The translations under genes and the position numbers were made by a program. The notes under the pieces are model-generated. The model searched no databases, had not been told where the DNA came from, and saw only the letters and a program-made list of their open reading frames with translations. Shown in pieces: positions 1-8,649 of a stretch of DNA of 64,000 nucleotides (the first letter of the stretch is position 1; the number at the start of each line of letters is the position of its first letter). Origin of the DNA: CAIWHR01 sp963709525 (GTDB lineage: Bacteria; Pseudomonadota; Gammaproteobacteria; Burkholderiales; Casimicrobiaceae); assembly GCA_963709525.1 (NCBI GenBank), contig CAVPXB010000009.1:310001-374000 (forward strand), in the 5' to 3' direction.

Positions 1-134
1 ATCTGCTCCATGATGTCCAGTCCAGCGACTGTCCGCGAAGCAGATCCACCAGTCCTCGTCGGCGGGCGCACGAGCACGTCCACCACATTCCCTTCAGTGG
101 CGCTTCACGTAACACGTCACTGTCGGAAAGACTC
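1..134 (-). other. leader downstream of the riboswitch; gene start at the window edge
   Basis: This stretch lies, on the minus strand, between the riboswitch aptamer and the left edge. An ATG on the minus strand at 11-9 is followed by GAG CAG, so the regulated gene may start here and continue outside the window; only about three codons are visible and its product cannot be told. The ORFs that cross this stretch overlap the aptamer and look non-coding. Confidence 0.35.
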
Positions 135-222
135 GTCCGGCGGTCCCGCTGTCGTAGGACGAATGTCCCTTAGACCGGTGACTTTGCGTCCCCGGCTTTC
201 GCCGGGTTTGCCCTTTTCGGAC
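135..222 (-). ncRNA. cyclic-di-GMP-I (GEMM) riboswitch aptamer
   Basis: Read on the minus strand, this segment carries the hallmark GEMM blocks in order. GGGCAAACC lies at 213-205. A GAAA-type loop closed by a GC stem lies at about 200-196. GACGCAAAG lies at 190-182. Further on come CCGGTCTAA, a small GGGAC/GTCC stem, and a TACGACAGCGGGACC segment. The outer ends pair: GTCCG at 222-218 with CGGAC at 139-135, giving the P1 stem. In the known family this RNA senses c-di-GMP and controls the next gene, often motility, surface adhesion or exopolysaccharide genes. Here that gene would start near position 11 and run out of the window. The motif match is seen directly; ligand binding is inferred. 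Confidence 0.85.
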
Positions 223-579
223 CCTTGAGGTCCTGGTACCGCAGTTACACGTCTTGCGTCGATCGCGGCAACCTGCGCCGCTATGCAAATGTCATTTTTT
301 CACCGCCGCCTCGCGGTGTCAATGTTTTTCTTGCAGACCACAATATTTCCGAAACAAATAACCACACGTCATAGACTGCTCCGCGCTCGACCCCTGGATC
401 AATATCGGCACCGGGTCGGGCGACTTTAGCCGGCGCCGCAACAATTTCCGTCGGGCCAGCGACGACGGTCCGCGGTCGTTCGTTCGGCGGTGTCCAAGAG
501 GCTTTGCCCGGCGCCCCTCCTCGAGGTCGCCACGCCATCGTCACGCTTGGAGTGCGTTTGCGGGCCGGACCGATAGAAT
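223..579. other. intergenic region between riboswitch and thpR
   Basis: I find no convincing gene here. It should contain the minus-strand promoter of the riboswitch transcript (upstream of 222) and the plus-strand promoter of thpR, but I could not place either with confidence. It also contains the hairpin listed at 295-329. The open frames in it have no recognisable product. Confidence 0.4.
295..329. terminator. candidate bidirectional terminator hairpin
   Basis: CACCGC (301-306) pairs with GCGGTG (313-318) around a short loop. A run of six T lies just before it (295-300) and a run of five T just after it (325-329), so it could end transcription in either direction. The right-hand T run is six bases away from the stem, which weakens the case on the plus strand. 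Confidence 0.35.
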
Positions 580-1197
580 ATGCGGATGCCTCCCGAGTCC
601 CCGTCCTCGTCGGCGCCGCGGCTGCAGTGGGCCGACGCCGCGGCGAAGCTGCGCCTTTTCTACGCCGTCTGGCCCGACGCGCCGGCGCGCTCGGCGCTGG
701 CCGCCGCTGCCGCTGACGCCGCCCGGCGTGCCGGCGGCCGCCCGACGCGCACGGCCAACCTCCACCTGACGTTGGCCTTCGTCGGCGCGGTCCCGGGCGG
801 GCGCCTGGAAGCGCTGCGCGCTGCTGGCGCCGCGGCTGCCGCTGCGGCGGCCCCGTTCGCGTTCTGCCTCGACCACAGCGGCACGTTTCGCGACACCGGC
901 ATCGTGTGGCTGGGGACCGCGCTGCCGCCGCCGGCGCTGGTCGGGCTGGCGGCCGCGCTCGGCGAGCGCCTGGGCGACGCGGGCCTGCGGGTCGAGCGAC
1001 GGGCGTTCCGGCCCCACGTCACCGTTGCCCGGCGCTGTGCGCAGCCGCTGGCGGGCGACCTGCCGGCACCCATTCGCTGGACGATCGACACGCTGACGCT
1101 GGTGACCTCGGAGTCGCGCGTCGACGGTACGCGCTATGCGATCGTCGACCGCTGGCCGCTCGGTGGCGGCGGTCAGTCCCCGACCGGCACCGTGTAA
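580..1197 (+). CDS. thpR: RNA 2',3'-cyclic phosphodiesterase
   Basis: A 205-residue protein of the LigT/ThpR branch of the 2H phosphoesterase family, which opens RNA 2',3'-cyclic phosphates. The two catalytic HxTx motifs are visible: HLTL near residue 62, followed by AFVG, and HVTV near residue 146, followed by ARR. The conserved entry LRLFYAVWP begins near residue 26, so the first 25 residues are an extra low-complexity stretch and a later start cannot be excluded. The length fits the family (about 180-200). It converges on the sulfurtransferase with no clear terminator between them. Confidence 0.88.
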   Translation: MRMPPESPSSSAPRLQWADAAAKLRLFYAVWPDAPARSALAAAAADAARRAGGRPTRTANLHLTLAFVGAVPGGRLEALRAAGAAAAAAAAPFAFCLDHSGTFRDTGIVWLGTALPPPALVGLAAALGERLGDAGLRVERRAFRPHVTVARRCAQPLAGDLPAPIRWTIDTLTLVTSESRVDGTRYAIVDRWPLGGGGQSPTGTV

Positions 1198-1277
1198 TCG
1201 AGCGCCAGCCCTCGGCTGTCCGGATGGAGCGTCTGACCGGCGAGGCTCGTCCCGCGGGTCATGCTTGGCGTCGCGCC

Positions 1278-2122
1278 TCAACCGCCCCGCGCGACGGGTC
1301 GTTCCGGGTCGGCACACCACTCGCTCCACGAGCCCGGGTACAGCCGCGTGCCGGGCAGGCCGGCGATCTCCATCGCCAGCAGGTTGTGGCAGGCGGAGAC
1401 GCCGGAGCCGCATTGGTGGACGACGGTGTCCAGCGGTCGCCCGGCCACCAGCGGGGCGAACTCCTCCCGCAGTGCGGCGGCCGGCCTGAATTTGCCGTCG
1501 GCGTCGGGATTGACGGTGAAAGGGCGACTGACGGCGCCGGGAATGTGCCCGGCCACCGGGTCCAGCGGCTCGATCTCGCCGCGATAGCGCTCCGCGCCGC
1601 GCGCGTCGATGATCGTCAGCGCGCCGGTGGGCAGCGCGGCAACGATCTGCGCCGTGTCGACCGTGGGCCCGACGCTGCGGACCGTAAATTGCGCGCGGCG
1701 CTGCGCTGGGGTCGCGGCGCTGGCCGGCAGCTCCGCCCGTTGCCAGGCTTCGAACCCGCCGTCGAGCACGGCGACCGCATCGTGCCCCAGCCAGCGCAGC
1801 ATCCACCACAGCCGGGACGCGTAGGTGCTGTTGCGCTGGTCGTAGGCGACGACCTGCCGGCCGGCTTCGATGCCGAGGTGCCCGAACGTCGCGGCGCAGG
1901 CTCTGGTGTCGGCAACGGGTGCCGGCCGTTGTGCCCGGTCTTGGGACCCGACAGGTCGCGGTCGAGATGGGCGAACAGTGCGCCGGGGATGTGCCCGGCG
2001 CGATATTGCTCCTCGCCCCAGCGCTCCGGCTGGGAGAGGTCATGGCGGACGTCGACGATGACCAAGGTGGAATCGTCGATGCGGGCGGCGAGTTCGGATG
2101 TACTGATGAGTGTGGTTTGCAT
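1278..2122 (-). CDS. sseA: rhodanese-type sulfurtransferase (3-mercaptopyruvate/thiosulfate type), frameshifted
   Basis: The reading frame starts at 2122 (MQTTLIST) and encodes a two-rhodanese-domain enzyme that moves sulfur to an acceptor. The first domain shows IVDVRHDL and AGHIPGALF. The second shows GGFEAW, IIDARG and AGHIPGAV, then the active-site loop CGSGVSA, which is typical of mercaptopyruvate sulfurtransferases (CGSGVTA). The frame is broken near 1912-1917, just after GHNGRHPLP: restoring one base there gives a continuous chain of about 281 residues, the usual length. All conserved motifs survive on both sides, so a sequencing indel is more likely than true decay. It is followed downstream only by convergent thpR. 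Confidence 0.85.
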
Positions 2123-2130
2123 GGGCAAGA

Positions 2131-3000
2131 TCAGTCGTTGGCCACCTGCGGCGGGCCCTTCTCGTCGTCGGGTTGCAACTGGACGGCAATGATACCCGCG
2201 GCGACGATGAGCGCCATCCCGATCCACGCGAGCAGCGGCAGCACTTCACCCAACACCGCGATCCCGAGCGCGCTGGAGAAGACGATGCCGCTGTAGGAGA
2301 GTGCCGCGGTCACCAGCGTGCTCCCCTTGCCGTAGGCGCGCGTCATGGCGAGCTGCCCGGCGGTGCCGAAGACGCCGATCGCAAGCAGCAGGTGAACATT
2401 GTCGAGGTCGATCGGTTGCCAGGTCAGCGGCGTCATCCACAAGAGCGAGCCCAGGAGCGCGAACACCGCGAAATAGAAGACGACGCGTGCCTCGGGCTCG
2501 CCGGCGCGCACCAGCTCCCGGACGTTCCAGTAGGCGATCGCCGAGATCGCGCCCGAGGCGAGGCCGATCGTCGCCGGCCACACCTGGTCGGTGGTCAGCG
2601 TGGGGCGCAGCAGCAGGATCGCGCCGACGAAGCCCAGGCCGACGGTGGCGAGCAGCGTGGGTCCGGGCCGCTCGCGCGCGATCCAGGTGAGCAGCAGCGC
2701 GAGGAACAGCGGCGATGTGTAGTTGAGCGTCATCGCCGTGGCCACCGGCAGCGCGGTGAGCGAGTAGTAGAACATGAACAGCGAGACGAAGCCGGCGACG
2801 CCGCGATGGACGTGCATGCCCAGGCGCGTGGTCCTGGCGGAGAGGCCCGCGCGCGCCAGCACGATCCACGCCACGACCATCTGCATCAGCGAGCGGTAGA
2901 GGACAAGCTCGGCAATCGAGAACTGCTCGGCGCCGAGCTTGACGAAGATGCCCATCAGCGCGAACGACAGCCCGGCGGCAAGCATCCAGAGGGAGTGCAT
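2131..3000 (-). CDS. DMT-family (EamA) membrane transporter
   Basis: A 289-residue very hydrophobic protein with about ten membrane segments arranged as two EamA repeats. The N-terminal segment SLWMLAAGLSFALMGIFVK and the pattern PVATAMTLNYTSPLFLALL in the first repeat are typical of drug/metabolite exporters of the inner membrane. The substrate cannot be told. Its stop lies only 8 bases before the start of the sulfurtransferase gene (2122), so the two are probably co-transcribed. The start at 3000 follows a C/G-rich stretch that also holds the REP palindrome. Confidence 0.88.
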   Translation of the reverse strand: MHSLWMLAAGLSFALMGIFVKLGAEQFSIAELVLYRSLMQMVVAWIVLARAGLSARTTRLGMHVHRGVAGFVSLFMFYYSLTALPVATAMTLNYTSPLFLALLLTWIARERPGPTLLATVGLGFVGAILLLRPTLTTDQVWPATIGLASGAISAIAYWNVRELVRAGEPEARVVFYFAVFALLGSLLWMTPLTWQPIDLDNVHLLLAIGVFGTAGQLAMTRAYGKGSTLVTAALSYSGIVFSSALGIAVLGEVLPLLAWIGMALIVAAGIIAVQLQPDDEKGPPQVAND

Positions 3001-3074
3001 GGGGCGCGCGGGCGGGGCGAAGGCGGGAGGGGGAGCGGGGCGCCGTCCGGGCAGGGCGCGGCGCTTCAGCCAAC

Positions 3075-3147
3075 GGGGTCAGATACGAATTTTCGGCACC
3101 ACCGGTGGATGGCCGGCTAACTTCCGGGAAAATTCGTATCTGACCCC
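3075..3147. repeat. REP-like palindrome, GGGGTCAGA family
   Basis: Two perfect 20-bp arms, each beginning GGGGTCAGATACG when read inward (3075-3094 and the complement of 3128-3147), flank a 33-base loop that itself contains CCACCGGTGG. A related palindrome lies at 13138-13203. Such GGGGTCAGA palindromes are scattered in many proteobacterial genomes and are usually moved by REP-associated tyrosine transposases; none is visible here. It lies directly beyond the 3' end of the Rieske oxygenase gene. Confidence 0.85.
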
Positions 3148-3164
3148 ATTTCGGACCGCGCGTG

Positions 3165-4271
3165 TCAGTCGGCGCGATCTCGCTGCCGAGCTCGCGGCGC
3201 AGGAACTCATGGAAGTGCTGCATGCCGTCTTCCATCGGCGACTGGTAGGGGCCTTCTTCGCTGCGGCCCTGCTTGTACAGGGCCTTGCGACCGGCATCCA
3301 TCCGCTCGGCGATCTCGTCGTCCTCGATCGCCGTTTCCATGTAGGCGGCCTGCTCGGCTTCGACGAACTCGCGCTCGAACAGCGCGATGTCTTCGGGGTA
3401 GTAGAACTCCACGACGTTGGTGCTGCGGTCGAGGCCGCGCGGTATCACGGTGCTGATCACCAGCACATGCGGATACCACTCGAGCATGAGGTTCGGGATA
3501 GTAGGTGAGCCAGACCGCGCCGTGCCTTGGCGACTCGCCGCGGTAGTAGTCGCGCACGGCCTTGTGCCAGCGTTCGTAGGTCCGGCTGCCGGAGCGCGCG
3601 AGGTTGGTGATGCCCACGGTCTGCAACGACGCCCAGGGCGCGAATTCCCAGGTGAGATCGTCGCAGGTGACGAAGTTGCCGAGACCGGGATGGAAGGGAA
3701 CGACGTGATAGTCCTCGAGATAGACCTCGATGAACGTCTTCCAGTTGTAGTTGCACTCGTGGATCTCGACGCGATCCAGGATGTGGTTCGAGAAATCGAA
3801 ATCCTGCACGCCCAGCGCGGCGAGATCCCCGCGTACGTCGCGCTTGCCGTCGAACAGCAGGCCCTTCCAGTTTTGCAGCGGCGTGCGGCCAAGGTTCAAG
3901 CAGGGTCGCTCGTCGAAATGCGGCGCCCCAAGGAGTTCGCCCTTGAGGTCGTAGGTCCAGCGATGGATCGGGCAGACGACATTGGGCACGTTGCCGCGCC
4001 CCTTGAGCATGATCGCCTGCCGGTGCCGGCAGATGTTGGAGACGAGTTCGATGCTTTGCGCGTTGCGGATCAGGGCCTGCGCGTTGTCGCGCCACTCGAG
4101 CGCGTGATAGTCGCCGGGATTCGGCACCATCAGTTCGTGTCCGACGTATCCCGGCGCTTGCGCGAACAGCAGGCGCTGCTCGGCGGCGTAAACCGCAGGA
4201 TCGCAATAGCTTGCAACAGGGAGCTGCGACGTGGCATGCCGCAGGTGTCCCGCCGTGGCGAGATTCGACAT
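3165..4271 (-). CDS. Rieske [2Fe-2S] aromatic ring-hydroxylating oxygenase, alpha-subunit type, frameshifted
   Basis: About 369 residues from 4271. The N-terminal Rieske domain shows CRHRQ near residue 80 and CPIHRWTYD near residue 100, the CxH and CxxH cluster ligands. The C-terminal catalytic domain has NWKTFIEVYLEDYHVVPFHP, where the E/D and two histidines fit the mononuclear iron site. The frame shifts near 3494-3497 (YYP then NLMLEWYP in the next frame). The original stop also appears displaced: with one more base change near 3170 the protein would end at the TGA at 3167-3165, whereas the literal frame runs through the REP palindrome. The substrate is unknown. A strong promoter lies at 4421-4450. 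Confidence 0.8.
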
Positions 4272-4317
4272 CGACCTGCCCTTTCGTCCGGATTTCGTTG
4301 AAATCTAACCAACCCAA

Positions 4318-4654
4318 CCCAACAACCCGGGACGATTACGGCATTCTCAGCCGCCCCGGACCGCTTTGCTAAGTCGGCCGCTCGGAGGATTCGTGAAAGG
4401 CCGCGTCGCTGAAACGTGTTATTATACCCATTGTTCCAAACTTCGGTCAACCAATCGGCGAAACCTCACGCCTGTCTGCGCGGATCCGCCTCTTTCCCGC
4501 CTTGATCCGTTGTCGGTGCGGATGTTGCTGGCGCATTGCATTGCCCAGCCCGATGTCCCGCCATTTGACCGGAGTCGCGCTGTGCGCCTAACCTTCCGCT
4601 CGCGACCGGAGCCTTCGATACCACCCGCCGCCACCATCCTTCGCGCAGCCGACC
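4318..4654. other. intergenic region between divergent genes
   Basis: A 340-base gap between the Rieske gene (leftward) and xseB (rightward). It holds the leftward promoter at 4421-4450. No clear promoter or gene was seen in the 4451-4654 part, although the xseB-ispA-dxs operon must start from it. Confidence 0.5.
4421..4450 (-). promoter_or_regulatory. sigma-70-type promoter for the Rieske oxygenase gene
   Basis: On the minus strand TTGACC (4450-4445) is followed after 18 bases by TATAAT (4426-4421), close to the vegetative consensus. Transcription would start near 4413 and leave a leader of about 140 bases before the ATG at 4271. Confidence 0.75.
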
Positions 4655-4898
4655 ATGGTCAAGACCCCCGATGCACCCCGAAGTTTCGAGTCGGCGCTGA
4701 CCGAGCTCGAAGCGATTGTCGCCACCATGGAGTCCGGTGATCTGCCGCTCCAGGAATCGCTCGCGGCCTACAAGCGCGGCGCCGCAGTTGCTGCAGTATT
4801 GCCAGGGCGCCCTGAAGGACGCGCGCGCGCAGATCGAGGTGCTCGAGAAGGGCGTGCTGAAGGCGTTCGACGCCTCCGCCGAAAGCGATGAACCCTGA
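4655..4898 (+). CDS. xseB: exodeoxyribonuclease VII small subunit, frameshifted
   Basis: The small subunit of exonuclease VII, which binds the XseA large subunit and helps degrade single-stranded DNA. The first half shows FESALTELEAIVATMESGDLPL and AYKRGA, the family signature. The second half, QLLQYCQGALKDARAQIEVL, is in the next frame. One extra base near 4784 separates them; corrected, the protein is about 80 residues, the normal size. Its stop overlaps the start of ispA, the usual betaproteobacterial arrangement, so translation of ispA is probably coupled. A consensus error is likely. Confidence 0.85.
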
Positions 4899-5775
4899 TC
4901 TTGCCTGGGCGGCATGGTCGGGCGAGCGGCAGCGCCGGATCGAGGACGTGCTTGCGCGCAGCCTGCCCTCCGAGCACGACGCGCCCGCCACGCTCGCCCG
5001 GGCGATGCGCCACGCGGTGCTGGGTGGCGGCAAGCGCGTGCGGCCCTTGCTCGCCTATGCGGCGGGTGAACTCGCCGGCGCCGATCCCGTCGTCGTCGAC
5101 ACCGTCGCCGCCGCGGTCGAACTCATCCATGCGTACTCGCTCGTTCACGACGATCTGCCGTGCATGGACAACGACACGCTGCGCCGCGGCCAGCCAACCT
5201 GTCATGTGGCCTTCGGCGAAGCGACCGCATTGCTCGCGGGGGACACGCTGCAGGCGCTGGCGTTCGAGCTGCTGGCGCGAAGCTCCCTCGCCGACCCGGC
5301 GGCGGCGGTTGCCTTGCTGGCGGCCGCGTCGGGCGCATCGGGCATGGCGGGCGGACAGGCGCAGGACCTCGATGCAGTGGGCAGGGTGCTCGATCTCGAC
5401 GCGCTGGAGACCATGCACCAGCGCAAGACGGGCGCGCTGATTCGCGCCGCGGTCCTGCTGGGAGCGCGGTGCGGCCCGGCGCTCGATGCCGCGGGACAGG
5501 CGGCGCTCGATCGCTATGCGCGGGCCGCGGGTCTCGCCTTCCAGGTGGTCGATGACGTGCTGGATGTCGAAGGCTCGGCGACGTCGCTGGGCAAGACTGC
5601 AGGCAAGGACGCGGCGCAGGGCAAGCCGACGTTCGTGACGCTGCTGGGGCTCGCCGCCGCCAAGGCGCGCGCGGGCGAGCTTCGGCAGGACGCGCATGCA
5701 GCGCTTGCGGGTTTCGGCGTGCGCGGGCGGCGGCTCGCCGAGTTGGCCGACTGGATCGTCCTGCGGAGACATTGA
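4888..5775 (+). CDS. ispA: farnesyl diphosphate synthase (geranyltranstransferase)
   Basis: 295 residues. It condenses IPP with DMAPP and GPP to farnesyl diphosphate in the cytosol, feeding ubiquinone and undecaprenyl phosphate synthesis. The GGGKRVRP entry lies near residue 46. The first aspartate-rich motif DDLPCMDND lies near residue 89. The second, DDVLDVEG, lies near residue 220 and is followed by GKTAGKD. Length and motifs are those of bacterial short-chain trans-prenyl synthases. It overlaps xseB upstream and its TGA overlaps the ATG of dxs, so the three genes form a tight operon. It makes sense next to dxs, which supplies the precursors. Confidence 0.96.
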   Translation: MNPDLAWAAWSGERQRRIEDVLARSLPSEHDAPATLARAMRHAVLGGGKRVRPLLAYAAGELAGADPVVVDTVAAAVELIHAYSLVHDDLPCMDNDTLRRGQPTCHVAFGEATALLAGDTLQALAFELLARSSLADPAAAVALLAAASGASGMAGGQAQDLDAVGRVLDLDALETMHQRKTGALIRAAVLLGARCGPALDAAGQAALDRYARAAGLAFQVVDDVLDVEGSATSLGKTAGKDAAQGKPTFVTLLGLAAAKARAGELRQDAHAALAGFGVRGRRLAELADWIVLRRH

Positions 5776-7664
5776 TGGTTTCGCTGCTTGAAAAAATCGA
5801 CGAACCCGCCGCGCTGCGCAAGCTCGATCAGTCGCAGTTGCGCGAGCTCGCGCGCGAGCTGCGCGCCTTTGTCATCAACTCGGTGGCACAAACGGGCGGG
5901 CACCTGTCATCGAACCTCGGGACCATCGAACTCACCATCGCGCTGCATTACGTGCTCGACACGCCCCACGATCGCATCGTCTGGGACGTCGGGCACCAGA
6001 CCTACGCGCACAAGATCCTCACCGGCCGGCGCGCCGAGATGAGCCATCTGCGGATGGCCGGAGGGCCGTCGGGCTTTCCGCGCCGCTCGGAGAGCGTCTA
6101 CGACACCTTCGGCACCGCGCATTCGTCGACGTCGATCTCCGCAGCGCTGGGAATGGCCATCGCGGCCAAGCGCCAGGGCGAGGAGCGCCGCGTGGTCGCC
6201 GTCATAGGCGACGGGGCGATGAGCGCCGGCATGGCGTTCGAGGGTCTCAACAATGCCGGCACCGCGGGAGCGAATCTCCTGGTCATCCTCAACGACAACG
6301 AGATGTCGATCTCGGAGCCGGTGGGGGCACTGAACGGCTACCTTGCCAAGCTCCTGACCTCGCGCCTCTACAACACCGTGCGCAGCGGCGGCAAGGAAGT
6401 CCTCGCCAGGCTGCCGCCGGTCAAGGAATTGGCCAAGCGGGCCGAGGAGCATTTCAAGGGCATGGTGCTTCCCGGCACGCTGTTCGAGGAGTTCGGCTTC
6501 AACTACATCGGGCCGATCGATGGCCATGACATCGACGTGCTGGTCAAGACGCTGTCGAATTTGCGCGAACTCAAGGGCCCGCAGTTGCTGCATGTCGTCA
6601 CGCGCAAGGGCTACGGCTACGCGCGCGCCGAGGACGACCCGATCCTCTACCACGGCGTGTCGCGGTTCGATCCGGTCACCGGCATCGTGGCCAAGCCGGC
6701 GGCGAAGCCCGCGTACACGCAGATCTTCGGCGACTGGCTGTGCGACATGGCAGCGAAGGATTCGCGCCTGGTCGCGATCACGCCGGCGATGCGCGAAGGT
6801 TCCGGCCTGGTCCGGTTCTCGCAGGAGCATCCCGATCGCTACTTCGATGTCGGCATCGCCGAGCAGCACGCGCTGACCTTCGCCGCCGGACTCGCTTGCG
6901 AAGGCATGAAGCCGGTGGTGGCGATCTATTCGACGTTCCTGCAGCGGGCCTACGATCAATTGGTCCACGACATCGCGCTGCAGAACCTGCCCGTGGTGCT
7001 GGCGATCGATCGGGCCGGCATCGTCGGCGCCGATGGCGCCACGCATATCGGCGCCTTCGATCTGTCGTTCCTGCGCTGCCTGCCCAACATGACGGTGATG
7101 GCGCCGGCCGACGAGAACGAATGCCGGCAGATGCTCTACACCGCGTTCACGCTGGAAACGCCTTCGGCCGTGCGTTACCCGCGCGGCAGCGGTCCGGGTG
7201 TTGCGATCGCCTCGGTGATGACCGCGTTGCCGGTGGGACGCGGCGAAGTCCGCCGCGAAGCGCGACGGCGCGGGGCAAGGATCGCGATCCTCGCCTTTGG
7301 CAGCGTCGTTTCGAACGCGGTCGCGGCCGGCGAAGAGCTCGATGCCACCGTCGCCAACATGCGGTTCGTCAAGCCCATCGACGCCGAACTCGTCGGCAGG
7401 CTCGCGCGTGAACACGACGCGCTGGTCACGGTCGAAGAGAACGTGGTCATGGGAGGCGCGGGCAGTGCCGTGGCCGAGGCGCTGGCCGAGGCGGGCATCG
7501 TCATTCCCCTGCTGCAGCTGGGGTTGCCCGATCGTTTTCTCGATCATGGCGATCCGCTACAGTTGCTGGCCGAGTGTGGTCTCGATGCAAAGGGCATCGT
7601 CAACGCCGTGCTGGCGCGGTTCGGATCGCCGCGCCCCGAGGCGGTCGCCAGGCCCGCGGCGTGA
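5775..7664 (+). CDS. dxs: 1-deoxy-D-xylulose-5-phosphate synthase
   Basis: The first and flux-controlling enzyme of the MEP isoprenoid pathway. It joins pyruvate and glyceraldehyde 3-phosphate with thiamine diphosphate. About 629 residues, full length. Visible motifs are GHLSSNLG near the N-terminus, the ThDP motif GDGAMSAGMAFEG near residue 150, ILNDNEMSIS, the transketolase-type FDVGIAEQHALTFAAGLA near residue 365, and RYPRGSG. The ATG at 5775 overlaps the ispA stop; the TTG at 5772 is less likely. Regulation is not visible in the sequence beyond operon coupling. Confidence 0.97.
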   Translation: MVSLLEKIDEPAALRKLDQSQLRELARELRAFVINSVAQTGGHLSSNLGTIELTIALHYVLDTPHDRIVWDVGHQTYAHKILTGRRAEMSHLRMAGGPSGFPRRSESVYDTFGTAHSSTSISAALGMAIAAKRQGEERRVVAVIGDGAMSAGMAFEGLNNAGTAGANLLVILNDNEMSISEPVGALNGYLAKLLTSRLYNTVRSGGKEVLARLPPVKELAKRAEEHFKGMVLPGTLFEEFGFNYIGPIDGHDIDVLVKTLSNLRELKGPQLLHVVTRKGYGYARAEDDPILYHGVSRFDPVTGIVAKPAAKPAYTQIFGDWLCDMAAKDSRLVAITPAMREGSGLVRFSQEHPDRYFDVGIAEQHALTFAAGLACEGMKPVVAIYSTFLQRAYDQLVHDIALQNLPVVLAIDRAGIVGADGATHIGAFDLSFLRCLPNMTVMAPADENECRQMLYTAFTLETPSAVRYPRGSGPGVAIASVMTALPVGRGEVRREARRRGARIAILAFGSVVSNAVAAGEELDATVANMRFVKPIDAELVGRLAREHDALVTVEENVVMGGAGSAVAEALAEAGIVIPLLQLGLPDRFLDHGDPLQLLAECGLDAKGIVNAVLARFGSPRPEAVARPAA

Positions 7665-7686
7665 ACTCGAGGCCACATCGACTAAG

Positions 7687-8514
7687 ATGCGCATGATGAA
7701 TCGTCCCGAAACGCCCCAGCGACTGTTTCCCATGCCCGATGCGCAATCGGGGCGCGACGATCGCCGGATCGCCATCGACCAGGTCGGCATCAAGGGCCTG
7801 AAGTACCCGTTGTTGTTCGCCGATCTCGACGGCGTCGCGCAGCCGACCGTGGCCGACTGCGATGTCACGGTCGCCTTGCCCGAGGACCAGAAGGGCACCC
7901 ACATGTCGCGGCTGGTCGCGTTGCTCGAAACGCGCACGGCCGCAGGCCAGCCGCCGCTGTCGATCGCCAATTTCCGCGACCTGCTGGACGACCTGGTCGC
8001 ACTGCTCGAGGCGCCGGGCGGCCGGCTGGAGGTGGCGTTTCCCTTCTTCATCCGCAAGCTCGCGCCGGTGTCCGGGGTCGCGAGCCTGCTCGACTATCAG
8101 GTGCGCATCGCCGGCGAACTCTCCGGCGATTCCTATGCGCAGACGCTCACCATCGCCGCGCCGGTCACCTCGCTTTGCCCCTGCTCGAAGGAAATCTCCG
8201 ACTACGGCGCCCACAACCAGCGCTCGCTGGTGACGATTTCCGTGCGCCCCTCGGCGCCGTTGTTCCTCACCGAGATCATCCGCGTCGCCGAGGAAGAGGC
8301 CTCCTGCGAGCTCTACGGGTTGCTGAAGCGCGCCGACGAAAAATACGTGACCGAACGCGCGTACAACAACCCGCGCTTCGTCGAGGATCTCGTCCGCGGC
8401 GTGGCGGCGCGACTCCAGGCCGATGCGCGGGTGGATGGTTTCAGCGTCGAGGCGGAGAACTTCGAGTCGATCCACAATCACTCGGCATACGCGCGGATCG
8501 CCCGCGGCCTCTGA
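7687..8514 (+). CDS. folE2: GTP cyclohydrolase I type IB (FolE2)
   Basis: About 275 residues. It converts GTP to dihydroneopterin triphosphate for folate and related pteridines. FolE2 is the metal-flexible version, often kept or induced under zinc shortage. The family marks are seen: GTHMSR near residue 70, the catalytic cysteine region LCPCSKEISDYGAHNQRS near residue 165, and the C-terminal ESIHNHSAYA. Starts at 7687, 7693 and 7696 are all possible. It follows dxs by 22 bases and may be on the same transcript. No Zur-like site was recognised. Confidence 0.94.
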   Translation: MRMMNRPETPQRLFPMPDAQSGRDDRRIAIDQVGIKGLKYPLLFADLDGVAQPTVADCDVTVALPEDQKGTHMSRLVALLETRTAAGQPPLSIANFRDLLDDLVALLEAPGGRLEVAFPFFIRKLAPVSGVASLLDYQVRIAGELSGDSYAQTLTIAAPVTSLCPCSKEISDYGAHNQRSLVTISVRPSAPLFLTEIIRVAEEEASCELYGLLKRADEKYVTERAYNNPRFVEDLVRGVAARLQADARVDGFSVEAENFESIHNHSAYARIARGL

Positions 8515-8649
8515 CGCCCGGGCTCTAGCGGATTCCCGGTTCGTCGCGGCCGGCCGTCGTCCGGTGCCGGGTTGCTGCCGTTCGCGCCCGGCGCATGCCG
8601 CGGCGCGCTCGCGCCATTTAGAATGACCTTCGCTGTCGGTCGCCCAGCC

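Noticed and set aside
281..544. An 87-codon minus-strand frame near the left edge
   Set aside because: No motif, poor start context, and it runs over the hairpin at 295-329.
4655..4898. Programmed frameshifting in xseB
   Set aside because: No slippery heptamer or pseudoknot was seen, and similar one-base breaks occur in many unrelated genes here, which points to consensus error.
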